Assembly: GCA_031769625.1 (NCBI GenBank)
Contig: JAUIMM010000126.1
Span: forward strand, 9,864,501-9,928,500
Source: Taudactylus pleione
Lineage: Eukaryota; Chordata; Amphibia; Anura; Myobatrachidae
Direction of reading: 5' to 3'
DNA: 64,000 nucleotides
Below, in pieces: positions 34,471 through 46,599 of the stretch (position 1 is its first letter; each line of letters begins with the position of its first letter). The notes under the pieces were generated by a model, which ran no database searches, was not told the origin of the DNA, and was given only the letters and a program-made list of their open reading frames with translations. Both the position numbers and the translations under genes were made by a program.

Positions 34471-35324
34471 CCAATGCATGCGCACAAACACCAGCTTCTA
34501 GGGACTGCATTAGCTGCAGTCGGGTAGGGCTGTCGGAAAGACAGAGTGGCTTTCTATTGGAAGTGTTCTTTCTGCTAATTGTGGCCCGGACTGTTTTCTT
34601 GCCCTGGGACTGTCTGTCCTGTGTGTGATTGGCAGGTAGTGCTTCCAATAGGAAGCCACTACTAGTGGAGCTAGTGCACGGACTCACACGGACTCACTGG
34701 CTTACTGGAGGTGGCAGATTTTACTGGGACAGCTGCTGCCCCTAGTTAAAATATGCCATTGATCTTTAGTCATTTCTTGTATGACTACCTAATATGGTAA
34801 CTATGGCATGTCTTCTTATATGGTTTGAAAAACACCTTAAGGATCATATAGGGATACATGTTCACACAGATATTATCATCAATTATTTTTTTATAACATG
34901 TATTTTAAATTCCCATTTGTTCTATACACAATACAATCTGTTAACAAAATCAGTGAGGATCTTCAGTCACTGGGCCTGATTCAAGAGTGGACACAGTGGC
35001 AATGTCACTCAAAATGTTTTAAGCCTTTGTATGCATCCAAATCAACATCATGTATGCTTTCTGATTGTCTGTACACAGAGACGCAGCACAGATTCTAATG
35101 CAAGGTCTGATCTTTTTATTGGGTGTTCCTGTGAGATAATGAGGGGTGGCGAAGATGACACAGGGATATCATGGGTGTGTCACTGAAAGCAGCTGCTTTG
35201 AAGGATGCATTGCCACTCACACAGTAGGCCATACTCAGATGGAGAAAATGCCCCTGCCACAGAGCTGGTACAAGTTTTCATGGTAAGACCAATGGTGCAT
35301 AGATGGTAAATTTAAATAGCCACA

Positions 35325-36170
35325 GTGATGGAAATCAACTTTACAAAGCTAAGCTATGAGCAAGCCAGCTACTGCAGCAGAAGTCACAGCACCGATGCGG
35401 AAAGAGTGAGTACCAAAATCTCCAGGCTCAAGCTCCACCTCTGCCATGCAACGCTTCAACACTGCTCCAAACTGGAACTGGGTCAAAGCCACCAAGTCCC
35501 AATGTACCAACCACACAACCCCTGAAGTGGGGTGGACCGCAATGCAACGTGAAGCCCAGAATATCAGGTAAACCCGCCATCAGCAGCTGCAGGTATGGAG
35601 ACCAAGTGCCCCTGATCCATTTTGGAGCATTGAAGCTTACAAAGCAATGCTTCCTGACTGACCATGAAATTCTAAAGCAGCAAGCCAGCCCTCTCCACAA
35701 AACACAAAGGCGCAACCAACTTGCAAACACGTAATGGCTCAGTATATGCTACATCAAATGCCAGGCTGAAAAGGGTCCACTGCCACAGCAGCAACTCCGT
35801 CAATCAGCACAGTCAGAAAGGGAATGTCAATCGCCCGCCACCTATCAGGAAATTGCGGGGACACTATATCCCAGCCCTTAAGGCCTTGCAAATGATAAAT
35901 TAACCTGTATAGTTGGGTTCACCATACAGCTGAACAGAAAGCAACACCAGCCAGCACCTGAACTATTGCAACATGGGACCAGCCACATTCTTCCAGCCAC
36001 CACAGAAAGTCAAGCATCATCTGATGCCCACTCTTAACTCTGTGACTACCGGAGTCCTTAAAAGACAACCAATCCTGCAAGGCTGTAGGACTGCAGGGTA
36101 GCTGGGGCCAACGCCTTCTCTGTAAGGGCCTCTAGCTTAGATCTACAAGCTGCCAAACAAGAGAAGGACA
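35325..36170 (-). pseudogene. Tyrosine recombinase (XerD-like) of the Ngaro/DIRS element
   Basis: N-terminal helical domain: SGSHRVKSGHQMMLDF and WLEECGWSHVA (about 36060-35960). Core: FSLAFDVAYTEPLRVCKLVAP (box I Arg near 35730), IPAAADGGF, then LTQFQFGAVLKRC and FGTHSFRIGA (His-x-x-Arg at about 35408-35395). In this family box I Arg and H-x-x-R form the active site together with a C-terminal Tyr. The frame ends shortly after HSFR (LLIA, stop), so the nucleophilic Tyr appears lost. Several frameshifts are present. Confidence 0.8.
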
Positions 36171-36599
36171 TGAATTACTAACTAGGGCAGCATAGAGGGC
36201 AAGTGCACGGAAACATAGCCAGTCAAAAAGAGCCTACAGAAGAAAAAGAAAAAAAGTTTCTCTTCAGCACACTGCAAAAAAACCAGCAAAAAGGCTTGAA
36301 CACTACACGATAATAGAAATACAGCGGTGTTTGCTGCATATATTTTCAAATACATGGTTAGGCTCCGGGCTGCATCAAGGTTCATCTGTACCGGCATCCC
36401 TAATGCTACATAATAAATAATAGCACCCACTCTGGGTCATGATTGAATACGGTTGTGCCACATGATAACACATGCATAAATATATTTAAGTTGAGAACCA
36501 GCTCACTTAGGAGGTACCCCAGAAACCTGCAAATAGCACTACGGGAACCAGCACACTCTCCCAATGCTGGTTTCATCCATGCTTCTCAGATCCGCGATA

Positions 36600-37150
36600 C
36601 AAAATAGTGGTTGCTCACACCATGCGCCCCAGTACCGACCATGCTGTACCAGTGCAAGTGGTCAAAGAAAGTGCAGAATGCAGAACACCCCATGGGAAGG
36701 CAATGATCTATATAAAATTCTTCAGGAAGATGAAAACCCATGTACTTATAAGAGTCAGGGTGCAATCACAAGAGGCAGAAAGCAGACTCAATATCAACCT
36801 TCCCCAGGAGAGCCCCAGGACCAGCCCCTCAGACTAATTCCAAAGTGTCTTTGAATGACTGATAAGACATGCTACACATCTCAGGAGGTATACCAGAGTT
36901 GATAGACTGCCCTTCAGGAAAGAACAAATGCAGTGTTATCCTTAACTTACCAGTGACAGAACCAGGTAAGAAATGGGAGAGGAAGGAAAGGGGCTGCTCA
37001 TCCTACCCATCCTGACCACCTTCATCACATTAGTATGCACCACATCTGGCATATCCCTGGCAGACTGAAGGTTATGAGGGGAACCCCTGACAACACCTCC
37101 GCAATGGGCAGAGTAAAACACACCCACAACCCTGGGACTAAAAGGATGCA
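36600..37150 (-). pseudogene. Reverse transcriptase fragment of the Ngaro/DIRS element
   Basis: Reads NLQSARDMPDVVHTNV and RMGRMSSPFPSSP (about 37090-36990), then GQSINSGIPPEM-like sequence around 36890, KVDIESAF with the first catalytic Asp (about 36790), HPDSYKYMGFHLPEEF, and LPMGCSAF (about 36690). These follow the RT order of YR retroelements (K-D-x-x-SAF, then LP-G-S). Stops and shifts are frequent, and the second Asp-Asp motif is absent. Confidence 0.75.
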
Positions 37151-37199
37151 TCCTCCTGCTTTGGGTACCAGGCTAGCCACTTAGTCATGCTGCCCAGAT

Positions 37200-38154
37200 C
37201 AATGGGGGTTCATGCTGTATTGAATTCCAATGCAATACGATGAATGTGGGCTTACCAGTGGTGGGAGTCTCAGAGGGCTTTATATAATCATGGGATGGGT
37301 CACTGCCCCTACATTGGAGGCGGGTATGATGAAAGGGGCACTACGGGCCCCACTGACACTGCCCATTGTTATATGCAAAGCAGCAACTGCAAGTGGCAGG
37401 GGACTGTGTGGGGTCAAATCTACCAACAGGGCTATCTGCACCCACCCCTTTGACCTTGTCAAACTTCTAGTCAAACTTCCACATCCTTGCATCCAAACTC
37501 AATCGCAGGAAGTCAGTCATGCTTATTCCAAAACTGCTCATCATAAAGATGCCACATGGCTTCCCTGGTTCACTGGTACATGACATGAATCATATGGAGG
37601 TACCAGAGAATTTTATTAGCCTGGGTCAGGAGAGTATCTAAGTAGCAGGCTGCAAAGACATAGAAGCAAGCCATCCAGTTCTCATAGATACAAAACTGGT
37701 CCTCCCCTTGCCTTTCTTAGACTTAGCCATCCGGAGCAGTTTTTTGGAGTCAGCCGTAAGGGCAAAAACCATCAACATATAGACCCTTAGCTATTTTCTC
37801 CCTAGCACGCTCGCGCAAACCCCATATAATGGATGTATCAGAGCAATGGACCACGTCCCCCCTCAACAAAGCAACGTGATCCCTAAGGGCACTGCCACGC
37901 TCAGAAGCACGATGTGCCTTTTTCATAGCATGTGCCTCACTATCATTACCAGAAGACAGCAAAGAAGAGGAGAGAGAAGAGGACAGCGACAGGTCAGTGT
38001 GAAAAGACATCTCACCAGAGTCAAGGGGGCGTGCGGCAGCCCAGGAATCCAACTCACTAGTAGCCTGCAGAATGGAACCAAGATGGTGGCACCTCACCAT
38101 GCCAGAGCCAGAAGGACCAGGTGACGGAGAAGCAGTGGCACCAGAGTTTTTCAT
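37200..38154 (-). pseudogene. Gag-like protein of the Ngaro/DIRS element
   Basis: Starts at ATG 38154 (MKNSGATASPSPGP). An acidic/serine-rich region (SLSSSLSSSLLSS) and a helical region (RASERGSALRDHVALLRGD, RAREKIAKGL) follow to 37750, where the frame stops; a frameshift probably allows DSKKLLRMAKSKK. Further on, LYDEQFWNKHDWL (near 37540) fits a conserved gag segment, and CFAYNNGQC, an internal stop, then CPFHHTRLQC (about 37383-37300) is a Cys/His-rich nucleic-acid-binding motif with one stop codon. Presumed role: packaging element RNA. Confidence 0.7.
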
Positions 38155-38507
38155 TGTGGAACCAGAAGAGGCGGGGACCTGCGACACTAATGGAGAAGAT
38201 AGGATCACCAGCCATAAGTGCAGCACCAGCTGTGTATATGTAAAGAAGATTCCCTTTAAAATATACATTTCTTCAGATTATGGAGTCTGTTTAAGTGTAA
38301 AAGATGCAATTTTAGTGAATAAAATCACCCTTTCTTATGGGTATGCAATTACAGTATTATGTCGGCAAGAACATTTCAGACAATGTTCCTGTCTACACCA
38401 TACTCCCAACTCTCGGAGAACAGTGACCTGTACTATGGGACTGACTAATACCCAGAACAGAGGCGCAGAGTCTAACATGGGGGGATCAGGGACCAGGGAT
38501 CCCCACA

Positions 38508-38844
38508 AGGTTGTTTGTACTTTGTGGGGAGCGACACACAGGTCGCAGCCCTCTGGTTGGGTTCCACGTACAGAGCTGGATGAGACTGGAGCATTGCAGA
38601 AGCAAAGCAGTAAATTACAATAACAGCAAACAGATGCAGGAATGGCCAAGAACAGGTTAATAGGAACAATAACAATGCTAGAAGCAGGAATGCTGGAGCT
38701 AGGAATGAGACCCAATACTCTGGCACTTGTTTGTGCTCAGATTCTCCCTTTTATAGGGAGGAGATTAGAGTTTGGTGCCGAATGTGATGGTACATTCGGT
38801 GTGTAATTTCCCTTACATTTCAAACAGGTTGGCCTGCACACACT
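38508..38844. other. Unassigned stretch next to the retroelement
   Basis: Contains AACAGGTTAATAGGAACAATAAC and CTTTTATAGGGAGGAG. May be an old LTR or flanking repeat; no coding. Confidence 0.35.
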
Positions 38845-39433
38845 GGACCTCATTCAGAGTCGGTCGTTGCGGCCGCACGGTCGTAAGGGAAAAGGGGCCG
38901 GATATGCAAATGATGCACTCGCAAGTTGCGTCCTTAAGATCGGATCGTTAGCTGGCCGACCAAGGGGAGGATGCGGCTGGAAGACAAAAAATATGCCCCC
39001 TTCTCGTACGCATTACATGTCATCTCCGGCCATAAAAGGATTAATCGAGACCATCGGTAACCATCGGAACTGGTCGTAGAGCTTAAGGTTGACCATACCC
39101 TCTCTTAAGCACTACGATCAGGTCAGTGTACAAACCACCCATGCCATGACACTACTTTGTTAATTATGCACTCCCATAAAACGCTGTTCGCATAATTAGG
39201 CACGCCTGCGTTCGGATCTCCACTCCCCCGTTTTCAAGGACCTTCCCCTGTTACCACCAACAAACGCCTCATTCTGTCACTCAAACTACCAACCTGGCTG
39301 TGTTCAAGGAGAGAGAAATTTCTGATCATAGCAGCTAGTTTGCGCACGCGCATTGCGAACTTTACGCATGCGCAGTTTAGCGATCCGGGGTGTACGACCG
39401 TGCGGCCACAATGACCGACTCTGAATGAGGTCC
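38845..39433. mobile_element. MITE of the CTCATTCAGAG family
   Basis: Starts GGACCTCATTCAGAGTCGG and ends CCGACTCTGAATGAGGTCC; the inverted repeat extends about 40 bases with few mismatches. No clear 3-base duplication (ACT/ACA). GC-rich ends with CGCATGCGC inside. Confidence 0.85.
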
Positions 39434-39589
39434 ACAGTGTGGGAAACAGCAGGGAGGAGGACTGACTGCCTGCATGTCACTGTGGCTGGCATTGCCAGAG
39501 ACCCAGCCATGGTGGAGATTTGGCAGCCCAGGGAGACCAACACCACTAGACCCGGTAAGTGAGCTCTGTGCTCCGGCGTGCTGTGACAA

Positions 39590-39860
39590 CATGGTTGTAA
39601 TGTCGATATTGAACATATTGACATGTTCTTGATCTCTATCTCTAACCCAAAGGCCAACACTAATGGTAACCCCAACACTAATAGTAGCCCTAACCATAAC
39701 CTAAACCCCAACACTAACACTAACCCTAATGGAAATGTCAGCATTCTGTCAATGTCGACATTTTGCAGATGTTGACATTCTAACCATGTTGACTTCACTA
39801 ATGTCGACCTTCTGCTGGCAACATTGTGAATGTCAACATTCTCACTGGAGACATTCTGAC
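39590..39860. repeat. ATGTCGACATT repeats around CCCTAA-like stretch
   Basis: Many copies of the short palindrome-like TGTCGACATT and TGTTGACATT flank 39660-39735, which carries ACCCTAA/ACACTAA/CCCTAACC repeats. It resembles degenerate telomere-like repeat but is probably internal to an interspersed element. Confidence 0.5.
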
Positions 39861-39861
39861 T

Positions 39862-40860
39862 GCATACCTTTCTTGATTGCTGTTGCTCCTTAATTTTGAG
39901 TACTGTGCAGTGAGGGAAACAGGGCTATTGAAACAGAGTGAAGCCAGTTCTACACAGGAGTGGAGGCACACCCATTTGTGCCCCCATCTTTTTTGTGCAG
40001 TTCTGTCAGGTATTTTTAGATAGTCCCAATGGTCTATTTAAAATTCCTCTGCACATGGTCTCAACTATTATGCTTAAATATATTGCATCTATGGCTGAAA
40101 TTGGATGTAGAGCTATTATGAATATACTTTAGCTGTTACAGCTGTAGTGATCTGCTGTGCAACAGGATGTTGACTGTGTTACTTTGTTCCTCTTGCAAAC
40201 AATTGTTTCATGGAGAATGATTGTTTAAAAACAATGCATATACTTCTTGGTTCCCTCCTAGAATGAAGTTTAACCTTCAAAAGCAGCACCTGCATTCCTA
40301 TTGAGAATCAAGTATTGCATTACACATATAAATAGGATGCAGCAGAACTACTACTATTGAGAAAGTGGATGATTCAATGAAGTTGTTGGCGGTGATGATT
40401 GCATGAATTTTAGTATCTATCCATGTTGCTGTTATGCTTGTTATACATGATTATCCTACTACAAGTGAACTACTTAAATGAACTCGCTGCAAATGACATA
40501 AAGTGAAAGTGTGAAGATGACTATGTCCCTACATCTACTTACTTTGCCATGATAAAGACTACAGATGCCTTGACAATTGTTGTCTGGGTTGGGATTAAAA
40601 TGTTTCCATATGCTATTGAATACTGGAAGTGGATTGTTTGGTCTATTGCCCAGTCATGAGTTTATCATGGGTATGAGGTGGTACCATTAATGGCTGCTTT
40701 ATTTTGACACACTCAACATGATCATTATCCTCAAGTTCAACACATCATCATTATCCTCAAATTTGTTTCACACCAACAATTATCTCCCTCATCCTGTTGA
40801 CCAGTAGCATGCTCAATTTCTGTGACTAATTCACGCCATCATTACTACTCATCCTCACAT
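39862..40860. other. Spacer, no gene recognised
   Basis: Frequent stops in all frames; no repeat boundary identified. Confidence 0.45.
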
Positions 40861-40864
40861 TTCT

Positions 40865-41183
40865 AATTCATCATTGTGTTTTGGTTTTGGCAAAACCACC
40901 CTCAAGTGTTTTATTTTGGATTCAGTTTTGGTTTAGTTTTAGATTCCTTAAAAGTTGAGAAAAAAATCGAGAAACATCTAAAATAATGTAATTTGGATCT
41001 ATTTACATGCAATCCAAAACCTGAGTTCTGCTTTTAAATCCGAGTTCCAAACTGACTACAGAATCGAATCATTACTTGGCTCGTTCTGGAAACCCCAAAG
41101 TGATTCCGAACTGGGACTCAATTCAACTGGGTACTCCTAAGTTTGGGTGTGTTCGTATTTCAGGAAAATCGAACTGCCCATCT
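40865..41183 (-). mobile_element. Non-autonomous hAT derivative with both ends
   Basis: The left side (TGTTTTGGTTTTGGCAAAACC) matches the inverted 3' end of hAT copy B. The right side (GTTCGTATTTC...GAACTGCCCATCT) matches the 5' terminus and its palindrome. Only about 320 bases lie between, so this looks like an internally deleted hAT. It confirms which two termini belong together. Confidence 0.65.
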
Positions 41184-41189
41184 TTAATT

Positions 41190-42740
41190 TTTTCCAAAAA
41201 CTGCTCAGAAATTTTCTGTTTTTTATGATTGAATTAGGTTAAGAACATTTAATTAAAGCTCATCCAACATGATTTTATTTCAAAAAATTTTTTAAACACA
41301 TATTAATATTGATTTTTTTTTTAAATATCAGCTGGCAATCACCGGGATATTATAACTTTATATTTCTCCAGCTTCACTTCCTCTCTGTAGTCGCCAAGTA
41401 GAGGGTACAGCCAGGCTGCCTGATCAGCAGTTATTGGCAGCATGGCATAGTCTGAGGTGCCATTGGTGGTTGCTGGTGGATTAGTTTCCAGCAGCCACCC
41501 AGTGGTCATTTCTGACTGGTGGCATTGTTTGCAACCATGTCAGGTAACGCACAACCTATTTCTGATTTTTAAATTCAATATAATTGTTTTCACAGTTTAA
41601 CATTGTGAGTGTTGTAACATTGTGAGAGCTGCTTTCACACATTTTAAATTTAGCTTCCCATTCCCTGCAGCAACATAGCATTACTAAGATGCACAATTGC
41701 ATTTTAAAGGTGAATATAAATCAGGCCCAATATATCTAAGGTCTACCTTGCCAGGCTTAGAGCATGTCCTATTTTCCCCATCACTGCTTTGTTGTATGCT
41801 TTGGTAAATCACTGTTTTGGCATTTGTCAATATAGATCAATGATCTCTCTGTGAGTATCCATCTCATTCCAGTTCACACATCAAAATAGAATATAAGGGA
41901 ACATTTGTAAGAATCTCTGTGTACATGGAGCATTATTTATGTTTTCTTCAAGCCATGTTTTTTAAATTCTGTTGTATTTCCAAGACGTATTTCTCTTTAA
42001 TCTGTATTCTGTCCCAATGGACATGTTTCTCGAGGTCACTCACTACTTAATCACTTCCTTTTTCAAAAGAAGGCAGGTAATTAATCCTGGTTCATCTCTC
42101 TGTCCCCTTCAGCTAGTTTAAATAAATTCTAATTAAGTTCCCAACGTTCTACTTGAGTATCCTATCTCATTGTCTTGATGAATGAGATTCACCTAATATA
42201 GGCTCCTATTCTTTAAGTGAAAACGTATTTTATAAAATCACAAATCAACTTTCTTCATAAAATTTCCCTTGAGTAACACACAGGATAACTAAATCCTGCC
42301 TTACTTGTACTGACAAGCTACATAGACAACTTTCCTTGACTTGTCTATCTACTAAGTGTGCAGTCAATGTAAATGACATATTTTTTATTTTTATTAATTG
42401 GGACTTTATATTATATTGCTTTTTATTTTATGTATATCTTTATATCTTACTGTTCACTTAAGCCAGAGAGTGAACAATGATGTTTATATTCACTTTAGAC
42501 TTCTTGTCTAGTTTTGTGTTTAATATTAATGACATTTTAACACTTGCTGCAGAATTGTCAACAATTGATGACTTTGAAGAGCTGCTGCTTAGAAAATATA
42601 CCTTATAGGAGTAACTATATCTTTCGCAGTGAACGCCTTGCATAGAATCCAATCGTGATACAATAAAAGCACATAAATTGAAATAAAAGCTGTAAATTTA
42701 AAAATTATATAATCTGAAGCAAAACTGAGTTAGAAAGTCA
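41190..42740. other. AT-rich spacer
   Basis: No gene, RNA or element end recognised. Confidence 0.45.
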
Positions 42741-42751
42741 TACAATTAAGA

Positions 42752-43090
42752 TGATGGGCAAATTTTACTCAGCGGCGGGTTCTAAACCCCGGTGGTTTGG
42801 TGGCAGTTTGATGGCGGGTTCTATTCTATTCTAAACCCCAGAGGTTTGGTGGTGGTTTTGCAGCAGTTTCTAAATGACAGCCCTGTTCTATTCTATTCTA
42901 AAATGTGTTTTGACGGCAGTTTTGCTGCGGTTTTGGCCTTAGTAAATCTGTGGATAGCAAAACCACCACCAAACCGCAATCAAAACTTATTTTAGAATAG
43001 AGTAGAACAGGGCTGTCATTTAGAAACCACTGCAAAACCGCCAACAAACCGCCAGGGTTTAGAACTCACCACTTAATAAACTTTGCCCGA
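42752..43090. mobile_element. Palindromic MITE
   Basis: Starts GGGCAAATTTTACTCAG and ends in the diverged inverse (AATAAACTTTGCCC). Inner arms with GAAACTGC/AAATGACAGCCCTGTTC are inverted between 42860-42903 and 42990-43040. GGTGGTTTGGTGG repeats lie within. Target duplication not clear. Confidence 0.75.
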
Positions 43091-43557
43091 CATATATACA
43101 GGGTGACGCAGAGATTTTCACAAAATGGCCATAAAATAAAAAAGTGCATGCAAACTAGTGTATTTTCTCCCTTATGCAGAACAGTTAACATATTGAGATG
43201 TGTCCAGCTCTGTAACAAAGTAGCAACAGTATATGCACCTAGTTCTTGCAAAGTCATCAGCAGTGTGTATTTGTACCTACCTCTAGCAAAAGATATGTAT
43301 CCTAACTGGAGAGTATGGGCCTGATTCTGGTTTGGGAATAAAGAGCAAGTAACTGTACACCTTGGCAAAACCAAGCACTGCAGGTGGGACAGAATTAAAA
43401 AGTGCAGAGAGATTTAGATATGAGAAGGGTGTGTCCTAACTCAAATCTAAATTGAAGTGTCAAAATCAAGCCATCCAGCTGTAGCACCCCCAGAGAGACT
43501 GCTGAGGGGTTAACTGGTACTGCAAGAGTTAACTCCCTGGCAGTCCTTTCATGGTTG

Positions 43558-43835
43558 TGGATAGATCCCCTTCAGTAGATGTACCCTGACATCATCCGTT
43601 ACTATCCATGTGAACATAGAGTGGGAATAATAACATGTGGCAAGCAAAGCAAGCCACTGTGCCCAAAGCATGGTGAGTGAAGCGAGCATGTGAGGGTATA
43701 AATTTCTATTATTGGTGGCCAGGTACTATATTGGAGACAAAATAATGGCTCTGTCAGTTAATGGAACCGCACTTCCACCCTCACTCCATATCACGTCTAG
43801 TACATTCACTGAAGGGGATATATACAAAACCGTCC
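43558..43835. mobile_element. MITE with TAGATCCCCTTCAGTA ends, copy 1
   Basis: Starts GGATAGATCCCCTTCAGTAG and ends CACTGAAGGGGATATATAC, inverted. Shares GAGTGAAGCGAGCATGTGAG and other blocks with the copy at 60003-60197. Confidence 0.7.
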
Positions 43836-44545
43836 ATTCACGTCCACAGTGAGTGTTGCTAAGGATTGACCCAAGGGCAGCCAACTGTGAGTAGGACTTC
43901 TCAGTCCAGGATTGAAAGTGAAACTAGAAAAGGCAGAGGAAAAGCAGCCATGTAGAGTGTAACGGGAGTTGTGTGGTGTGTGCAGGGATGCCAAGAGGGG
44001 GGGAGTGGGTATTAATTACCCACAGCACCCCCCCCCTCTCCAGCACACAGCAAAGGTTTTTGTTTTTTTCCACTAAGGGTGTGTGGCCATGCATCCCACA
44101 ATTAGGCCACACTCCTTTCTCCAGGACTTGCATTCTATGCCCCTGGGTGTGTGCCGGCAGAGAGAATCAGCTGCCAGAAGTGTATGTGTGTTGCAGCGTG
44201 CTGTGACTGAGAGCACAGAGATCGGGGATCAGCAGCTGATCAGGGTAGCAGTGGCTGTGAGGTGGAGACCCCTCCATGTCAGGCAGCAAGACAAGAGGAC
44301 TTGAAAGTGCTCAGTTTCAGTGAATTTACTACAGCACCAGAGAGAGAAGAGGCTGTGCAGGTCATGTGCCGCATGCTGAAAGACAAGTGCTGCCATCTGG
44401 ACAGGTACCCTTTGCATTGTAATACATGTAAGGTGAAGGACTGCACAATTATAGAGACTGATCTTAGAGGAAGTGGGTTTTATACAAAGAATGTAACCAT
44501 AAGAGAGTCCAGTTATATATAACCCTTCTTATCTATTGGAGCTTA

Positions 44546-44763
44546 GGGCCTGATTCAGAGCCGGACGCTCTGACCAGAGCGCTCGTTCTGAATCAGGGCC
44601 CTCCTACATGAAAATGGAGCGGCCTCTTGGATGCTTGCATAGCTGTGGGTGACCACCCACAGCTATAGCGAGCGTCCATGATGATGGTCGCGATGGTCAA
44701 GACCATCGCGACCATCGGGCTTGCGACGGAGACCCTGCGGTAGGGTCTCGCTGTCGCAAGCCC
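44546..44763. repeat. Four consecutive hairpins
   Basis: (1) GGGCCTGATTCAG with its inverse at 44588-44600; (2) AGCTGTGGGT 44641-44650 with 44655-44664; (3) 16-base perfect arms 44683-44698 and 44701-44716 with a 2-base loop; (4) GGGCTTGCGAC+GAGACCCT 44717-44735 with its inverse at 44741-44763. The outer GGGCCTGATTCAG belongs to the CTCATTCAGAG/CTGATTCAGAG MITE families. Confidence 0.9.
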
Positions 44764-45112
44764 TGGAGTGATTTTGGCTCTATCAGAGCAGAGAAATACT
44801 GCTCGGTAGGGATCTGTTCTTCATATAGAAATGTAACATAACATTAGCATTTTGCATATTTGTATGTTTACAGTACAGTAAGGAGCTGTCCATGTACTGT
44901 GGTGCTAGTAAAGCAACCAATGTGTTGCAAACACAAATTTAACAGTTTATACATCTGAAAAAAGAAAAGCAGCATAATTCCCCACATTGTGGAGTAGAGC
45001 TTGCCAGCAGTTAATTAAAGCTGTTAAGCCCTCATTGTTGTACATCTTTAGTCCATGCTAATAGAAACAAATGTCACAATTACAGCTTTGCTTTATGGTC
45101 ATAGCCTCAGCA

Positions 45113-45443
45113 TTGGCGTATCTATATTGGGTACAGGGTGTGCGGTGCACACAGGCCCCAGGATCTAGGAGGGCCCGCACCACACACACTGCACCTATAT
45201 AATTATTATAGCATTGAATGGTGCTGCAGACTGAAATCCCCACGAAAATGGTGCAGTGGTCATTTTCTTGGTGATTTGCACATGAACAGGACAGATATCT
45301 CCAGAATCATAGCACAGACAACCTTTTCCACGAGACCTTCTCATATACAGTAGACTTTGGCATAAAGCCAAAGTCTACTTTGTTGCCAGAGAGGAGGGGA
45401 CCTGCACAGAGTCTGCACATGGGCCCCTCCTTGCTTAAACCTG
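45113..45443. mobile_element. Diverged relative of the 4733-5123 MITE
   Basis: Shares GGCGTATCTATATTGGG, GGTGTGCGGTGCACA...GGCCC, CATTTTCTTGG, and GAGGAGGGGACCTGCACA near the 3' end. No clear duplication. Confidence 0.6.
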
Positions 45444-45499
45444 ATATTAATGAATACACCACACATTAAACCCAATCCTATGGATTAGATAATAATTAT

Positions 45500-45975
45500 G
45501 AGGGAGATGTATCAAACCTCAAGGCACACATCCATTTGCTTACTAGTGAAGGACTGAACGATAACATTATCCATCAGTCATTCATTAGACTGTGCAGTGC
45601 CACACTGAACAATATATCGGTCGGTGTAGGCACTCCCCCTCATCCCTGAACATAGTCAATCTGTCGTTATCGGTAGAATGACCAGCATGTTCAGGCGATG
45701 ATTGATGTCGGAAACAACCAGCATCGCTGCTCATTTCTGACATTTTAATACCTGATTCACGCACGATTAATGAGCGATTGAACGAAGACGATATTGTTAT
45801 CTTTCAATCGCTCATTGATATCGCCTAATGGATGTGCCCCTTTAGAGTACCAACCAATCAGCTTCTAATTGTCATTTTACATTCTATGTTTGAAAAATGA
45901 CAGTTAGAAACTCATTGATTGGTACTTTAACTGGTTCAAAATGTTCTCACTCGGAAGGTTTAATACATCTCCCCT
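45500..45975. mobile_element. MITE with GAGGGAGATGTAT ends
   Basis: GAGGGAGATGTATCAAACC at the left mirrors GGTTTAATACATCTCCCCTC at the right. Inner inverted pairs include ACCAATCAGCTTCTAA / TAGAAACTCATTGATTGGT (45848-45925) and CGATTGAACGAAGACG / CTTTCAATCGC. Confidence 0.75.
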
Positions 45976-46346
45976 CAAGTCTCTGCTAATTTGAGAGAGA
46001 TATTGTATAAGCTGATTAATGTATTGTAAATATTAGATTTTAACCGAATTCCTTAGCCAACTGCTAGCCACAGGATAGACCGTGAGAGCATCACTTTAAA
46101 ACAGAGTTTCTCTGTGAATTGTTAGTTGCATCCTGGGAGGAATTACATTATCTACAACCATTTTAATTGCATCAAGAACTGTGATGCCAGCTGTAGGTCC
46201 TTAGAAATCAAAGCTGTGTGACATACTATGCTGACTTTAAAAGATCATTATATTATAAACTTCAACTGTATTTCTGAATTTAAGGCAGTGATTGTAGTCA
46301 ACCATAACTTCATTCAGGAAAAAAACACTGATTTATCTAAGATTTG

Positions 46347-46599
46347 GGGGCCTAATGTAATAGGGTGAGAGTTTAGAAAATGTGAGAGTTTAGCAGTAAT
46401 CTCTCACACTTTTTAAACTCGCCCAATGTAATAGAGTCTGAGAACATGCAAACTCACATGTTTTTAGACTCTAAAAACTCTCACAATTTAAACTCTCATC
46501 TAAATGTTTTCCCATTTTGAAGATAAAATGTAGCCAATGTGAGAGTTTACTGATAAACTCTCCCATTTTCTAAACTCTCACCCTATTACATTTGGCCCT
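46347..46599. mobile_element. Fold-back MITE with CTAATGTAATAGGGTGAG ends
   Basis: Arms of about 70 bases: TAATGTAATAGGGTGAG / CTCACCCTATTACATT, continuing through TTTAGAAAATG and GAGAGTTTA. Two smaller hairpins in the centre (CATGCAAACTCACATG, AGACTCTAAAAACTCT). Confidence 0.85.

Larger units (their letters stand above)
34340..38507 (-). mobile_element. Ngaro/DIRS-type tyrosine-recombinase retrotransposon, decayed
   Basis: Minus-strand order: leader or terminal repeat (38507-38155), gag (38154-37200), RT (37150-36600), tyrosine recombinase (36170-35325). No RNase H or second RT catalytic motif was found between about 36600 and 36170, so an internal deletion is likely. A gag-RT-recombinase order without an integrase or LTR structure fits the Ngaro/DIRS group. 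The inverted 357-bp copies (33976-34332 and about 38149-38506) would favour DIRS if they are true terminal repeats. Confidence 0.75.

Noticed and set aside
39650..39735. Interstitial telomere array
   Set aside because: ACCCTAA-like stretches are irregular, with ACACTAA and AACCATAACC variants, and embedded in TGTCGACATT repeats.
44262..44522. 86-codon frame with Cys residues (MCRMLKDKCCHLDRYPL)
   Set aside because: Considered as a small zinc-binding protein, but the surrounding sequence looks like an interspersed element, spacing of Cys fits no family, and no splice context was seen.
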